Below are positions 1 through 5,061 of a stretch of DNA of 5,061 nt, piece after piece. A program made the position numbers and the translations under genes. The notes below the pieces were generated by a model that had not been told where the DNA came from, made no database searches, and saw only the letters and a list, made by a program, of their open reading frames with translations. The stretch's first letter is position 1, and each line of letters opens with the position of its first letter. This DNA is from Pseudomonadota bacterium (GTDB taxonomy: Bacteria > Pseudomonadota > Alphaproteobacteria > Sphingomonadales > Sphingomonadaceae). The stretch is from NCBI GenBank assembly GCA_023424275.1, contig JAFAED010000546.1, positions 1-5,061 of the forward strand, read 5' to 3'.

Positions 1-481
1 CCGATTTGGACGCGGTGTAGCTCGGCACGCGGATGCCACCCTGAAAGGTGAGCATCGAGGCGATATTGATGATCTTGCCCGAACCGCGCGCGATCATATG
101 CCGCCCCGCCGCCTGACAGAGAAAGAAAAGCGTTTTCAAATTTGTGTCCATCACCGCGTCCCAGTCGGCTTCGGTAAAGTCGACCGCGTCGGCGCGGCGA
201 ATGATGCCGGCGTTGTTGACGAGGATGTCGATGCGACCATATTCGCCCAGCACCGCATCGACGAGCGGCTGGACTGCGCCGACGCTCGACAGGTCGGCAG
301 CGAAATTTTCGCCCCTGCGCCCCAGCCCGCGCACCTTGCCGACGGTTTCGTCGGCGGGCGAGCGGCCTGCGGCCGCGATATCGGCGCCCGCTTCGGCGAG
401 CGCGATCGCAATCCCCTGCCCGATGCCCGTATTGGCGCCGGTAACCAGCGCGACTTTGCCTGTCAGGTCGAACAATTGCAT
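1..481 (-). CDS. kduD: KduD, 2-dehydro-3-deoxy-D-gluconate 5-dehydrogenase (partial, C-terminus beyond window)
   Basis: This is a cytoplasmic short-chain dehydrogenase/reductase that reduces 3-deoxy-D-glycero-2,5-hexodiulosonate to 2-dehydro-3-deoxy-D-gluconate with NAD(P)H, in unsaturated uronate catabolism. Reading from the ATG at 481 down gives 160 codons with no stop before the window edge. The Rossmann nucleotide-binding motif TGANTGIG is at residues 14-21, NNAG at 89-92, and the catalytic set is N114, S142, Y155 and K159 (YTASK). The segment around residues 137-160 (IINIASM then FQGGIRVPSYTASKS) is the KduD signature and matches what I recall of E. coli KduD almost exactly, which separates it from generic SDRs. 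E. coli KduD is 253 residues, so about 90 are missing. AGAGGA at 492-497 lies 10 nt upstream and supports the start. It lies downstream of kduI on the same strand, so co-transcription is likely. Confidence 0.93.
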   Translation of the reverse strand, partial: MQLFDLTGKVALVTGANTGIGQGIAIALAEAGADIAAAGRSPADETVGKVRGLGRRGENFAADLSSVGAVQPLVDAVLGEYGRIDILVNNAGIIRRADAVDFTEADWDAVMDTNLKTLFFLCQAAGRHMIARGSGKIINIASMLTFQGGIRVPSYTASKS

Positions 482-491
482 CGTTCGTTTA

Positions 492-497
492 TCCTCT
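492..497 (-). promoter_or_regulatory. Ribosome-binding site of kduD
   Basis: On the minus strand this reads AGAGGA, 10 nt before the kduD ATG. It fixes the start at 481 and directly abuts the palindromic repeat that begins at 498. A hairpin formed by 503-521 in the mRNA would end only about 5 nt upstream of this site, so folding could affect kduD translation (inference). Confidence 0.6.
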
Positions 498-580
498 CGT
501 CACCCCGGAGCTGATCCGGGGTCCATGACCCCATGCGAAGCGCTTCGCCAAATGGATCCCGGATCCAGTCCGGGACGACG
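498..580. repeat. REP/BIME-like paired palindromic intergenic repeat
   Basis: Two 29-nt arms, 498-526 and 552-580, are inverted copies of each other with 23 of 29 positions matching by eye. Each arm is itself a small hairpin. In the left arm CCCCGGA (503-509) pairs with TCCGGGG (515-521) around a 5-nt loop. In the right arm CCCGGA (558-563) pairs with TCCGGG (569-574) around a 5-nt loop. Between them lies a perfect 14-bp palindrome, GCGAAGCGCTTCGC, at 535-548. The element fills most of the 116-nt kduI-kduD gap. Its form is that of paired REP elements, and elements of similar sequence are, to my recollection, scattered between genes in sphingomonad genomes. Possible roles include protecting the 3' end of the kduI message or attenuating kduD. 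No T-run follows the stem on the minus strand, so it is not a clear intrinsic terminator. Confidence 0.75.
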
Positions 581-597
581 AAGGCGGTAATGACAGG

Positions 598-1434
598 TTA
601 TTTCAACTGACAGATGTCGAGGACGTTCATGTCGGTATAGTCGAGATTCTCGCCGCCCATCGCCCAGATGAAGGCATATTTCTTTGTCCCCGACCCCATG
701 TGGATCGACCAGGGCGGGCTGATCACGGCCTCTTCGTTCGCGATCACGATGTGCCGCATGCTGTCGGGTTCGCCCATATAATGGAAGATGCGGTCATTCT
801 CTTCGGGCAGGTCGAAATAGAGGTAGATTTCGCTGCGCCGGTCGTGAAGGTGCGGCGGCATCGTGTTCCAGACGCTGCCTTCCTCGAGCACGGTCAGGCC
901 GAGCAGCAATTGCGCGCTTTCGCAGACGCCGGGAATGACGAGCTGGTAGATCGTCCGCTGGTTCGAATTGGCAAGGTCGCCGCGCGCCAGCGGATTCGCC
1001 TGATCGAGCGTGATATGCTTGATCGGACAGGCCTTGTGCGCGGGAAGCGAGGCGAGATAGAACCGCGCACCGTCGCCTTCGAAGCCGACGTCCTTCGACC
1101 CCATCGGGATATAAAGGCATTCCTTGTTCTTCATTTCGAAGCGCTGGCCGTCGACGGTGATCGCGCCGGCGGTGCCGATATTGACTGCCGCCATTTCGCG
1201 CCGTTCGAGGAAGGGGTGGCCCGCCGCCGACGCGGGAACGCTCTGCTCGGGAAGCTTCAGCACTCCGCCCTTCGGCACGGCGCCGCCGATCACGAATCGC
1301 TCGTTATGCGAATAGTTGAGGTTGACCTTGCCATCCTCGAACATGCCGCCGACCAGATAGCGGTCGCGTAGCGCATCATTGTCGACACACTCCATCATGT
1401 CGGGATGGGTGGCATGATAGGTCTTCGCAAACAT
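598..1434 (-). CDS. kduI: KduI, 5-dehydro-4-deoxy-D-glucuronate isomerase
   Basis: This cytoplasmic, zinc-dependent cupin-fold isomerase converts 5-dehydro-4-deoxy-D-glucuronate (the open form of unsaturated uronates made by polysaccharide lyases) to 3-deoxy-D-glycero-2,5-hexodiulosonate, the substrate of KduD. The 278-residue product is the same length as I recall for E. coli KduI and looks complete. The metal-binding motif reads [11 protein letters not shown], giving ligands H195, H197 and E202, with the fourth ligand H245 in PPWSIHMG; these match H196, H198, E203 and H245 of E. coli. Other family blocks are FLERRE (75-80), [14 protein letters not shown] (83-96), [14 protein letters not shown] (227-240) and [10 protein letters not shown] (254-263). 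GAGGA at 1442-1446, 7 nt upstream, supports the ATG start, and the stop is TAA. kduD follows on the same strand. No frameshift or missing key residue was seen. Confidence 0.96.
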   Translation of the reverse strand: MFAKTYHATHPDMMECVDNDALRDRYLVGGMFEDGKVNLNYSHNERFVIGGAVPKGGVLKLPEQSVPASAAGHPFLERREMAAVNIGTAGAITVDGQRFEMKNKECLYIPMGSKDVGFEGDGARFYLASLPAHKACPIKHITLDQANPLARGDLANSNQRTIYQLVIPGVCESAQLLLGLTVLEEGSVWNTMPPHLHDRRSEIYLYFDLPEENDRIFHYMGEPDSMRHIVIANEEAVISPPWSIHMGSGTKKYAFIWAMGGENLDYTDMNVLDICQLK

Positions 1435-1441
1435 GTAATTA

Positions 1442-1446
1442 TCCTC
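1442..1446 (-). promoter_or_regulatory. Ribosome-binding site of kduI
   Basis: GAGGA on the minus strand, 7 nt before the kduI ATG. The surrounding GAGGATAA string is also found before kduD, so both genes use nearly the same initiation signal. Confidence 0.65.
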
Positions 1447-1469
1447 GCCCGGAAATGATCGTGATCGCC

Positions 1470-1498
1470 GTGCTACCGATAAAGGTAACCGGTGTCAA
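1470..1498 (-). promoter_or_regulatory. Candidate sigma70-type promoter of kduI (kduI-kduD)
   Basis: On the minus strand a perfect TTGACA -35 box (1493-1498) is followed after 17 nt by TAGCAC (1470-1475) as a possible -10. The -10 is weak, with T, A and A matching in order in only part of the consensus. A start site would fall near 1463, leaving a 5' leader of about 30 nt. The -35 and spacing are good, so the call rests mainly on them. Confidence 0.4.
1474..1493. promoter_or_regulatory. Candidate operator: inverted repeats within the kduI promoter spacer
   Basis: On the plus strand TACC (1474-1477) and GGTA (1484-1487) form an inverted repeat with a 6-nt gap. The overlapping hexamer ACCGGT (1488-1493) is a perfect palindrome. 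Both lie between the proposed -10 and -35 of kduI, where a bound repressor would block RNA polymerase. Uronate catabolic genes are commonly repressed by GntR, IclR (KdgR) or LacI family proteins. The sequence does not say which would act here, and no regulator gene is visible in the window. Confidence 0.3.
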
Positions 1499-1526
1499 TG
1501 TGCCGGACACGCGTCGCTTGATCCTC

Positions 1527-1560
1527 GGATCCCCGGCGGGAGCCGGGCCGGGGCGGATCC
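1527..1560. repeat. GC-rich stem-loop in the divergent intergenic region
   Basis: GGAT plus CCCCGGC (1527-1537) can pair with GCCGGGG and ATCC (1547-1553 and 1557-1560), leaving a 9-nt loop and a 3-nt bulge (1554-1556). A 10-bp perfect palindrome GCGGATCCGC (1553-1562) overlaps the right side. It sits upstream of both divergent genes, so a terminator role is unlikely on either strand, and no T-run follows. It shares the GGATCC and CCGGG vocabulary of the 498-580 element and may be a decayed relative (inference). Confidence 0.4.
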
Positions 1561-1576
1561 GCAAATTTGTGCCGTT

Positions 1577-1616
1577 TTGTCGCAAGGGCCGGCAAAATTG
1601 TCGTAATTTGTCGCAA
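1577..1616. promoter_or_regulatory. Phased direct repeats TTGTCGYAA (candidate activator or response-regulator sites)
   Basis: Three copies read on the plus strand: TTGTCGCAA (1577-1585), TTGTCGTAA (1598-1606) and TTGTCGCAA (1608-1616). A degenerate fourth, TTGTGCCGT, begins at 1567. The start-to-start steps are 10, 21 and 10 bp, near whole DNA helical turns, so the copies would lie on one face of the helix as two tandem pairs. Direct repeats at about 10-11 bp are typical of OmpR/PhoB-type response regulators (family knowledge). The array is 92 nt upstream of the efflux adaptor start and 142 nt from the kduI start, so either unit could be the target. The factor is unknown. Confidence 0.45.
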
Positions 1617-1627
1617 CCGCCCTATTG

Positions 1628-1639
1628 CGCTTGCAAGCG
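1628..1639. promoter_or_regulatory. 12-bp perfect palindrome CGCTTGCAAGCG
   Basis: The site is its own reverse complement and lies 70 nt before the efflux adaptor start. A poor promoter match overlaps it, with TTGCAA (1631-1636) as a -35 and TTGAAT (1653-1658) as a -10 at 16 nt spacing. An operator for a dimeric repressor such as a TetR or MarR protein would fit an efflux operon, but there is no direct evidence and no regulator gene nearby in the window. Confidence 0.3.
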
Positions 1640-1708
1640 GCTTTCCGATGGGTTGAATAGGCCCAAATTCCCTCGCCCCTCGGCGAACCGAGACGGATAT
1701 CATCGACT

Positions 1709-2899
1709 ATGACCGAAAACAGGCTGCCGCTCCTCGCCGGGGTCTTGTGCGCCATGGCTTTGTCGCTGGGCGCATGCAGCAGCGAGAATGAGGACGGCGG
1801 CCGCAATCGCGGAGCGCCCGAAGTCGGTTATGTCAGCGTCGCGGTGCAGGCTGTGCCGGTGACGACATCGCTCGGCGGGCGCACCGTCGCGTTCGAAACG
1901 AGCGAAGTGCGCCCGCAAGTCAATGGCCTGATCCGTCGGCGCCTGTTTACCGAGGGGGGGTTCGTCCGCGCCGGACAGCCGCTCTACCAGATCGACGCGA
2001 GTCTCTATCAGGCCGGGGTCGATCAGGCCGCCGCCAATCTCGCCAGCGCGCGCGCAAGCGCACAGGCCGCCGAGGAGCGTGCGCGCCGCCTCGAACCGCT
2101 CGCCAAGATGCAGGCGGTCGCCGAGCAGGATTATACCGACGCGCTGGCGCAGGCGCGGATGGCGCGCGCCGCCGTCGCGCAGAACAGCGCCGCGCTCGAA
2201 ACCGCACGGATCAACCTGCGCTATGCGACGATCACCGCGCCGATCGGCGGGCGGATCGGGCGCAGCCTCGCGACCCCCGGCGCGCTCGTCAGCGCGAGCC
2301 AGTCGGAACCGCTGGCGGTCATCCAGCAGACCGATCCGATGTATGTCGACATGCAGCAGTCGAGCGCCGACCTGACCACGCTGCGCGCCGCGCTCGAAAG
2401 CGGCGGCGTGGCCGAGGGCAGCACGACGGTGCGGCTGCGGCTCGAGGATGGCAGCGCCTATGGCTTTGCCGGCACGGTCCAGTTTTCGGATATCACGGTG
2501 AGCGAGGCGACGGGCACCGTCACGCTACGCGCGCGTTTTCCCAATCCCAAAGGCACATTGCTGCCCGGCATGTTCGTGACCGCGCTGTTCGACCAGGCGG
2601 TCAACCCTGCGGCGATCCTGGTTCCGCAGCCCGCCGTGCAACGCGATTTCGACGGGTCCGCGTTCGTCTATCTGGTCGGCAAGGACAATAAGGTGGTGCG
2701 GCGCAAGGTCACCGCCAACCGCACGATCGGCGCCAATTGGGTGATCACCGACGGGCTGAAATCGGGCGAGCGCGTCATCACGCAGGGCATCGGAAATGTG
2801 AAACAGGGCGCGGCGATCCGGCCGGTTCCGGCGAACAGTCCGCAGCGGGTGGGGGCACCCGCAGGCAAAAGCGCGGCGGGCGCAGCAAAGGATAAATAA
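1709..2899 (+). CDS. RND efflux periplasmic adaptor (membrane fusion protein), AcrA/MexA family lipoprotein
   Basis: This adaptor would link an inner-membrane RND pump to an outer-membrane TolC/OprM-type channel. The 396-residue product starts with a lipoprotein signal: a hydrophobic stretch (6-22) and lipobox LGAC with C23 as the predicted lipidated residue. AcrA-family domains follow in order: a split lipoyl-like domain (EVRPQVNGLI at 66-75 and ATITAPIGGRIG at 173-184), an alanine-rich alpha-helical hairpin (about 98-170), a beta-barrel (about 205-295, with LLPGMFV at 284-290) and a membrane-proximal domain (about 300-372). The tail (373-396) is Ala/Gly/Lys-rich and probably disordered. The start is supported by the signal peptide beginning there; upstream GGA (1695-1697) is only a weak Shine-Dalgarno. 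Residue +2 after the lipid cysteine is Ser rather than the Asp of AcrA. The pump gene follows after 6 nt. The substrate cannot be read from the sequence. Confidence 0.93.
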   Translation: MTENRLPLLAGVLCAMALSLGACSSENEDGGRNRGAPEVGYVSVAVQAVPVTTSLGGRTVAFETSEVRPQVNGLIRRRLFTEGGFVRAGQPLYQIDASLYQAGVDQAAANLASARASAQAAEERARRLEPLAKMQAVAEQDYTDALAQARMARAAVAQNSAALETARINLRYATITAPIGGRIGRSLATPGALVSASQSEPLAVIQQTDPMYVDMQQSSADLTTLRAALESGGVAEGSTTVRLRLEDGSAYGFAGTVQFSDITVSEATGTVTLRARFPNPKGTLLPGMFVTALFDQAVNPAAILVPQPAVQRDFDGSAFVYLVGKDNKVVRRKVTANRTIGANWVITDGLKSGERVITQGIGNVKQGAAIRPVPANSPQRVGAPAGKSAAGAAKDK

Positions 2900-2902
2900 G
2901 GG
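2887..2902 (+). promoter_or_regulatory. Ribosome-binding region of the RND pump gene
   Basis: AAAGGA (2887-2892) lies 13 nt before the ATG at 2906 and is inside the last codons of the adaptor gene. A shorter AAGGG (2898-2902) is only 3 nt from it. Neither has ideal spacing. Initiation probably depends on ribosomes finishing the adaptor gene, which would keep the two subunits coupled (inference). Confidence 0.4.
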
Positions 2903-2905
2903 CCC

Positions 2906-5061
2906 ATGTCGCGCCTTTTCATCAACCGCCCCATCTTTGCCTGGGTGCTGGCGATCATCGTCATGCTGGGCGGCGTCGGCGCACTGTTCGCGCTGCCGAT
3001 CGAACAATATCCCGATATCGCACCGGCCCAGGTCAATATCCGCGCGACCTATCCCGGCGCATCGGCCGAAACGATCGAGAACAGCGTCACGCAGGTGCTC
3101 GAACAACAGCTGACCGGGATCGACGGCCTGCTTTATTTCAGTTCGCAGTCGAGCTCGCGCGGGCAGGCGAACATCACGGCGATCTTTGCCAAGGGGACCG
3201 ACCCCGACATCGCGCAGGTGCAGGTCCAGAACAAGATCCAGTCGGCGCTGTCGCGCCTGCCCGCGCAGGTGCAGAGCCAGGGCATCCGCGTCACCAAATC
3301 CAATTCGGACACGCTGCTGCTCGTCGGCGTCTATGACGAGACCGACACGCGGTCGTTCCAGGACGTGTCCGATTTTCTTTCGTCGAACATCCAGGATCCG
3401 CTGTCGCGCGTCGAAGGGGTGGGCGAGGTCAACGTATTCGGCGCGCCGCATGCGATGCGTATCTGGCTCAATCCGCAGCGTCTCGCCGCCGTCTCGCTGA
3501 TGCCGAGCGACGTGATTTCGGCGATCACGGCGCAGAACAGCGAAGTCGCGGCGGGCGAGGTCGGCGGCCTGCCGGCACCACAGGGCCAGATGCTCAACGC
3601 GACGGTGACCGCGCAGTCGCGCATGCAAACCCCCGAGCAGTTCGAAAATATCGTGCTCAAGACGCTGCCCGACGGGTCGAGCGTACGGATCAAGGATATC
3701 GCGCGCGTCGAGCTCGGCGCCGAAAGCTATAGCACGGTCGTCCGGATCAACGGCCATCCCGGCGCGGGCATGTCGATTTCGCTGTCGCCGGGGTCCGACG
3801 CGCTCGAAACCGCCGACCGCGTCAAGGCGCGCATGGAGGAACTCGCCGCCGACTTCCCCGACGGCCTGACCTACAGCTATGCCAACGACGCCACCGCTTT
3901 CATCAAATTGTCGGTAAGCGAAGTGCAAAAATCGCTGTTCGAGGCGATCCTGCTCGTCATCCTCGTGATGTTCGTCTTCCTGCAAAGCTGGCGCGCGGTG
4001 ATCATCCCGGCGATCGCCGTCCCCGTCGTCCTGCTCGGGACGTTCGGCATTTTCTATATCGCGGGGTTCAGCATCAACACGATGACGCTGTTCGGGCTGA
4101 CGCTCGCGATCGGCCTGCTGGTCGACGACGCGATCGTCGTGGTCGAGAATGTCGAGCGATTGATGGAAGAAAATCCCGGCATGTCGGCGCGCGAGGCGAC
4201 GATCCAGTCGATGCAGGAATTGCAGGTCGCGCTGATCGCGATCGCGATGGTCCTGTCGGCGGTGTTCCTGCCGATGGCCTTTTTCGGCGGCTCGACGGGC
4301 GTCATCTATCGCCAGTTTTCGGTCACGATCGTATCGGCCATGGCGCTGTCGGTGCTCGTCGCATTGATCCTCAGCCCCGCGCTGACATCGAGCCTGCTCA
4401 AGCCCAAGAAGCATGGCGACGAAGCCGCCGCAGACAGCCGTTTACCGCGCCTTCGGGCAGGACTCGAACGCGCGAAGAACGGCTTCAACACGCGGTTCGA
4501 CGACATGGTGAATCGCTATGTCGGCAGCGTCACCGCCGTCGTCGATCGCAAATGGCTTTTCCTCGGACTCTACGCGATCATCCTCGTGCTGCTCGCCGTG
4601 CTGTTCCTGCGGCTGCCAAGCGGTTTCCTGCCCGGTGAGGATCAGGGACGTGTGCAGGTGCAGTTCCGCCTGCCCGCCGGCGCGACGCAGGGACGAACGC
4701 TGGAAGTACGCGACGCGGTCGAAAAATTTTTCCTGACACATGAAAAAGCGAACACGCAAGCGCTGTTCCTCGTCGCCGGCGGCGGGGGCGGGGGCGGCGC
4801 GGTCGGCCAGAACACCGGCCAGGGCTTCGTCAACCTCACCCATTGGGACGACCGGCAGGGCAAGGAAAATACCGCCGATGCGATCGTCGAACGCGCGCGC
4901 AAGGCATTCGGCGGTCTGCGCGATGCGCAGGTGTTCGCCCTCGTACCCGGCGCGGTCCGCGGCCTTGGCGACTCGTCGGGCTTTACGATGCAGCTCCAGA
5001 ATCGCGGCGGGATGAACCGCGAACAATTCGTCGCCGCGCGCGACCGGCTGCTCGCGATGGC
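2906..5061 (+). CDS. HAE1-type RND efflux pump inner-membrane subunit, AcrB/MexB family (partial, C-terminus beyond window)
   Basis: This proton-driven drug/solute exporter takes substrates from the periplasm or outer leaflet and passes them to the outer-membrane channel. The frame is open from ATG 2906 to the window end, giving 718 codons of the roughly 1,040-1,050 usual. The N-terminus MSRLFINRPIFAWV is typical of the family. Helix TM1 is at about 10-30, a periplasmic porter region at about 31-338, and helices TM2-TM6 at about 340-498. TM4 carries the proton-relay pair D407 and D408 in GLLVDDAIVVVENVERLM, the same numbering as in AcrB. TM7 is at about 548-568, followed by the second porter half. 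The relay lysine (K940 in AcrB) lies beyond the window. The switch-loop region is unusual, with seven glycines at 625-631 before QNTG (635-638). It is very likely in an operon with the upstream adaptor, and an outer-membrane factor may follow. Confidence 0.95.
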   Translation, partial: MSRLFINRPIFAWVLAIIVMLGGVGALFALPIEQYPDIAPAQVNIRATYPGASAETIENSVTQVLEQQLTGIDGLLYFSSQSSSRGQANITAIFAKGTDPDIAQVQVQNKIQSALSRLPAQVQSQGIRVTKSNSDTLLLVGVYDETDTRSFQDVSDFLSSNIQDPLSRVEGVGEVNVFGAPHAMRIWLNPQRLAAVSLMPSDVISAITAQNSEVAAGEVGGLPAPQGQMLNATVTAQSRMQTPEQFENIVLKTLPDGSSVRIKDIARVELGAESYSTVVRINGHPGAGMSISLSPGSDALETADRVKARMEELAADFPDGLTYSYANDATAFIKLSVSEVQKSLFEAILLVILVMFVFLQSWRAVIIPAIAVPVVLLGTFGIFYIAGFSINTMTLFGLTLAIGLLVDDAIVVVENVERLMEENPGMSAREATIQSMQELQVALIAIAMVLSAVFLPMAFFGGSTGVIYRQFSVTIVSAMALSVLVALILSPALTSSLLKPKKHGDEAAADSRLPRLRAGLERAKNGFNTRFDDMVNRYVGSVTAVVDRKWLFLGLYAIILVLLAVLFLRLPSGFLPGEDQGRVQVQFRLPAGATQGRTLEVRDAVEKFFLTHEKANTQALFLVAGGGGGGGAVGQNTGQGFVNLTHWDDRQGKENTADAIVERARKAFGGLRDAQVFALVPGAVRGLGDSSGFTMQLQNRGGMNREQFVAARDRLLAM

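Larger units (their letters stand above)
1435..1708. other. Divergent intergenic region between the kdu and RND efflux units
   Basis: This 274-nt stretch separates the 5' ends of kduI and the efflux adaptor, so promoters for both units must lie here or overlap it. No credible protein gene was seen: short ORFs crossing it in both directions lack family resemblance. Reading from left to right it holds the kduI leader and promoter candidate, an inverted repeat, a GC-rich stem-loop, the phased TTGTCGYAA repeats, a 12-bp palindrome, and an A/T-richer stretch before the adaptor start. Confidence 0.7.

Noticed and set aside
498..580. Intrinsic terminator between kduI and kduD
   Set aside because: The stem is strong but on the minus strand no run of T follows it, and kduD comes straight after in the same direction. 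A repeat element is the better description.
98..590. Overlapping plus-strand open frames opposite kduD, extending into the repeat
   Set aside because: They oppose a clear KduD sequence, and their ends fall in the non-coding palindromic repeat.
700..1371. A 223-codon plus-strand open frame opposite kduI
   Set aside because: KduI on the minus strand is full length with all zinc ligands, so this is its antisense shadow.
1567..1616. CRISPR array
   Set aside because: The repeats are only 9 nt with 1-12 nt between copies, far too short and close for CRISPR repeats and spacers.
1455..1712. Short open frames on both strands within the divergent intergenic region
   Set aside because: No family resemblance, no good Shine-Dalgarno site, and they overlap the candidate promoter and repeat structures.
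2525..4414. A 629-codon open frame on the minus strand, antisense to the adaptor end and the RND pump
   Set aside because: Its product is dominated by Arg, His, Asp and Gln in a low-complexity pattern typical of the antisense of GC-rich genes. The opposite strand carries a clear RND pump with conserved motifs across the same bases.
4778..4798. Frameshift or assembly error at the GGC/GGG tract
   Set aside because: The frame stays open, and the family motif QNTG with the following conserved segment resumes in the same frame directly after the tract.
4442..5026. A 194-codon minus-strand open frame within the pump gene
   Set aside because: Antisense shadow of the conserved RND frame, with no recognisable domain and no ribosome-binding site I could credit.

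Overview
The window is GC-rich bacterial DNA with strong codon bias. It looks like an alphaproteobacterium of the sphingomonad group (Sphingopyxis, Sphingomonas or Novosphingobium type). That placement is inferred from overall codon style and from a 'cccggatc...gatccggg' palindromic intergenic repeat of a kind I associate with these genomes; no marker gene confirms it. The window holds four protein genes in two divergent transcription units. Both outer genes run off the window ends. No rRNA, tRNA, CRISPR array, transposase or phage gene was seen.

Left unit, minus strand (positions 1434 down to 1): kduI is followed after a 116-nt gap by kduD, which is cut by the left edge. The two enzymes act in sequence. 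KduI isomerises 5-dehydro-4-deoxy-D-glucuronate to 3-deoxy-D-glycero-2,5-hexodiulosonate, and KduD reduces that to 2-dehydro-3-deoxy-D-gluconate (KDG) for the Entner-Doudoroff lower pathway. This is the usual route for unsaturated uronates released by polysaccharide lyases, for example from pectin or related uronic acid polymers. The gap between the two genes is filled by a REP/BIME-like paired palindrome that ends directly against the kduD ribosome-binding site.

Centre (1435-1708): a 274-nt divergent intergenic region with no gene. It contains a candidate kduI promoter with an inverted repeat in its spacer, a GC-rich stem-loop, a phased array of TTGTCGYAA direct repeats, and a 12-bp perfect palindrome.

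Right unit, plus strand (1709 onward): a lipoprotein-type RND periplasmic adaptor (AcrA/MexA family) is followed 6 nt later by a HAE1-type RND inner-membrane pump (AcrB/MexB family), cut by the right edge at residue 718. Together with a TolC/OprM-like outer-membrane channel, which is not visible here, they would form a tripartite proton-driven efflux pump.

I do not see a previously undescribed system. The genes are recognisable family members. The points most worth a second look are the intergenic DNA structures and a seven-glycine stretch in the pump's switch-loop region.
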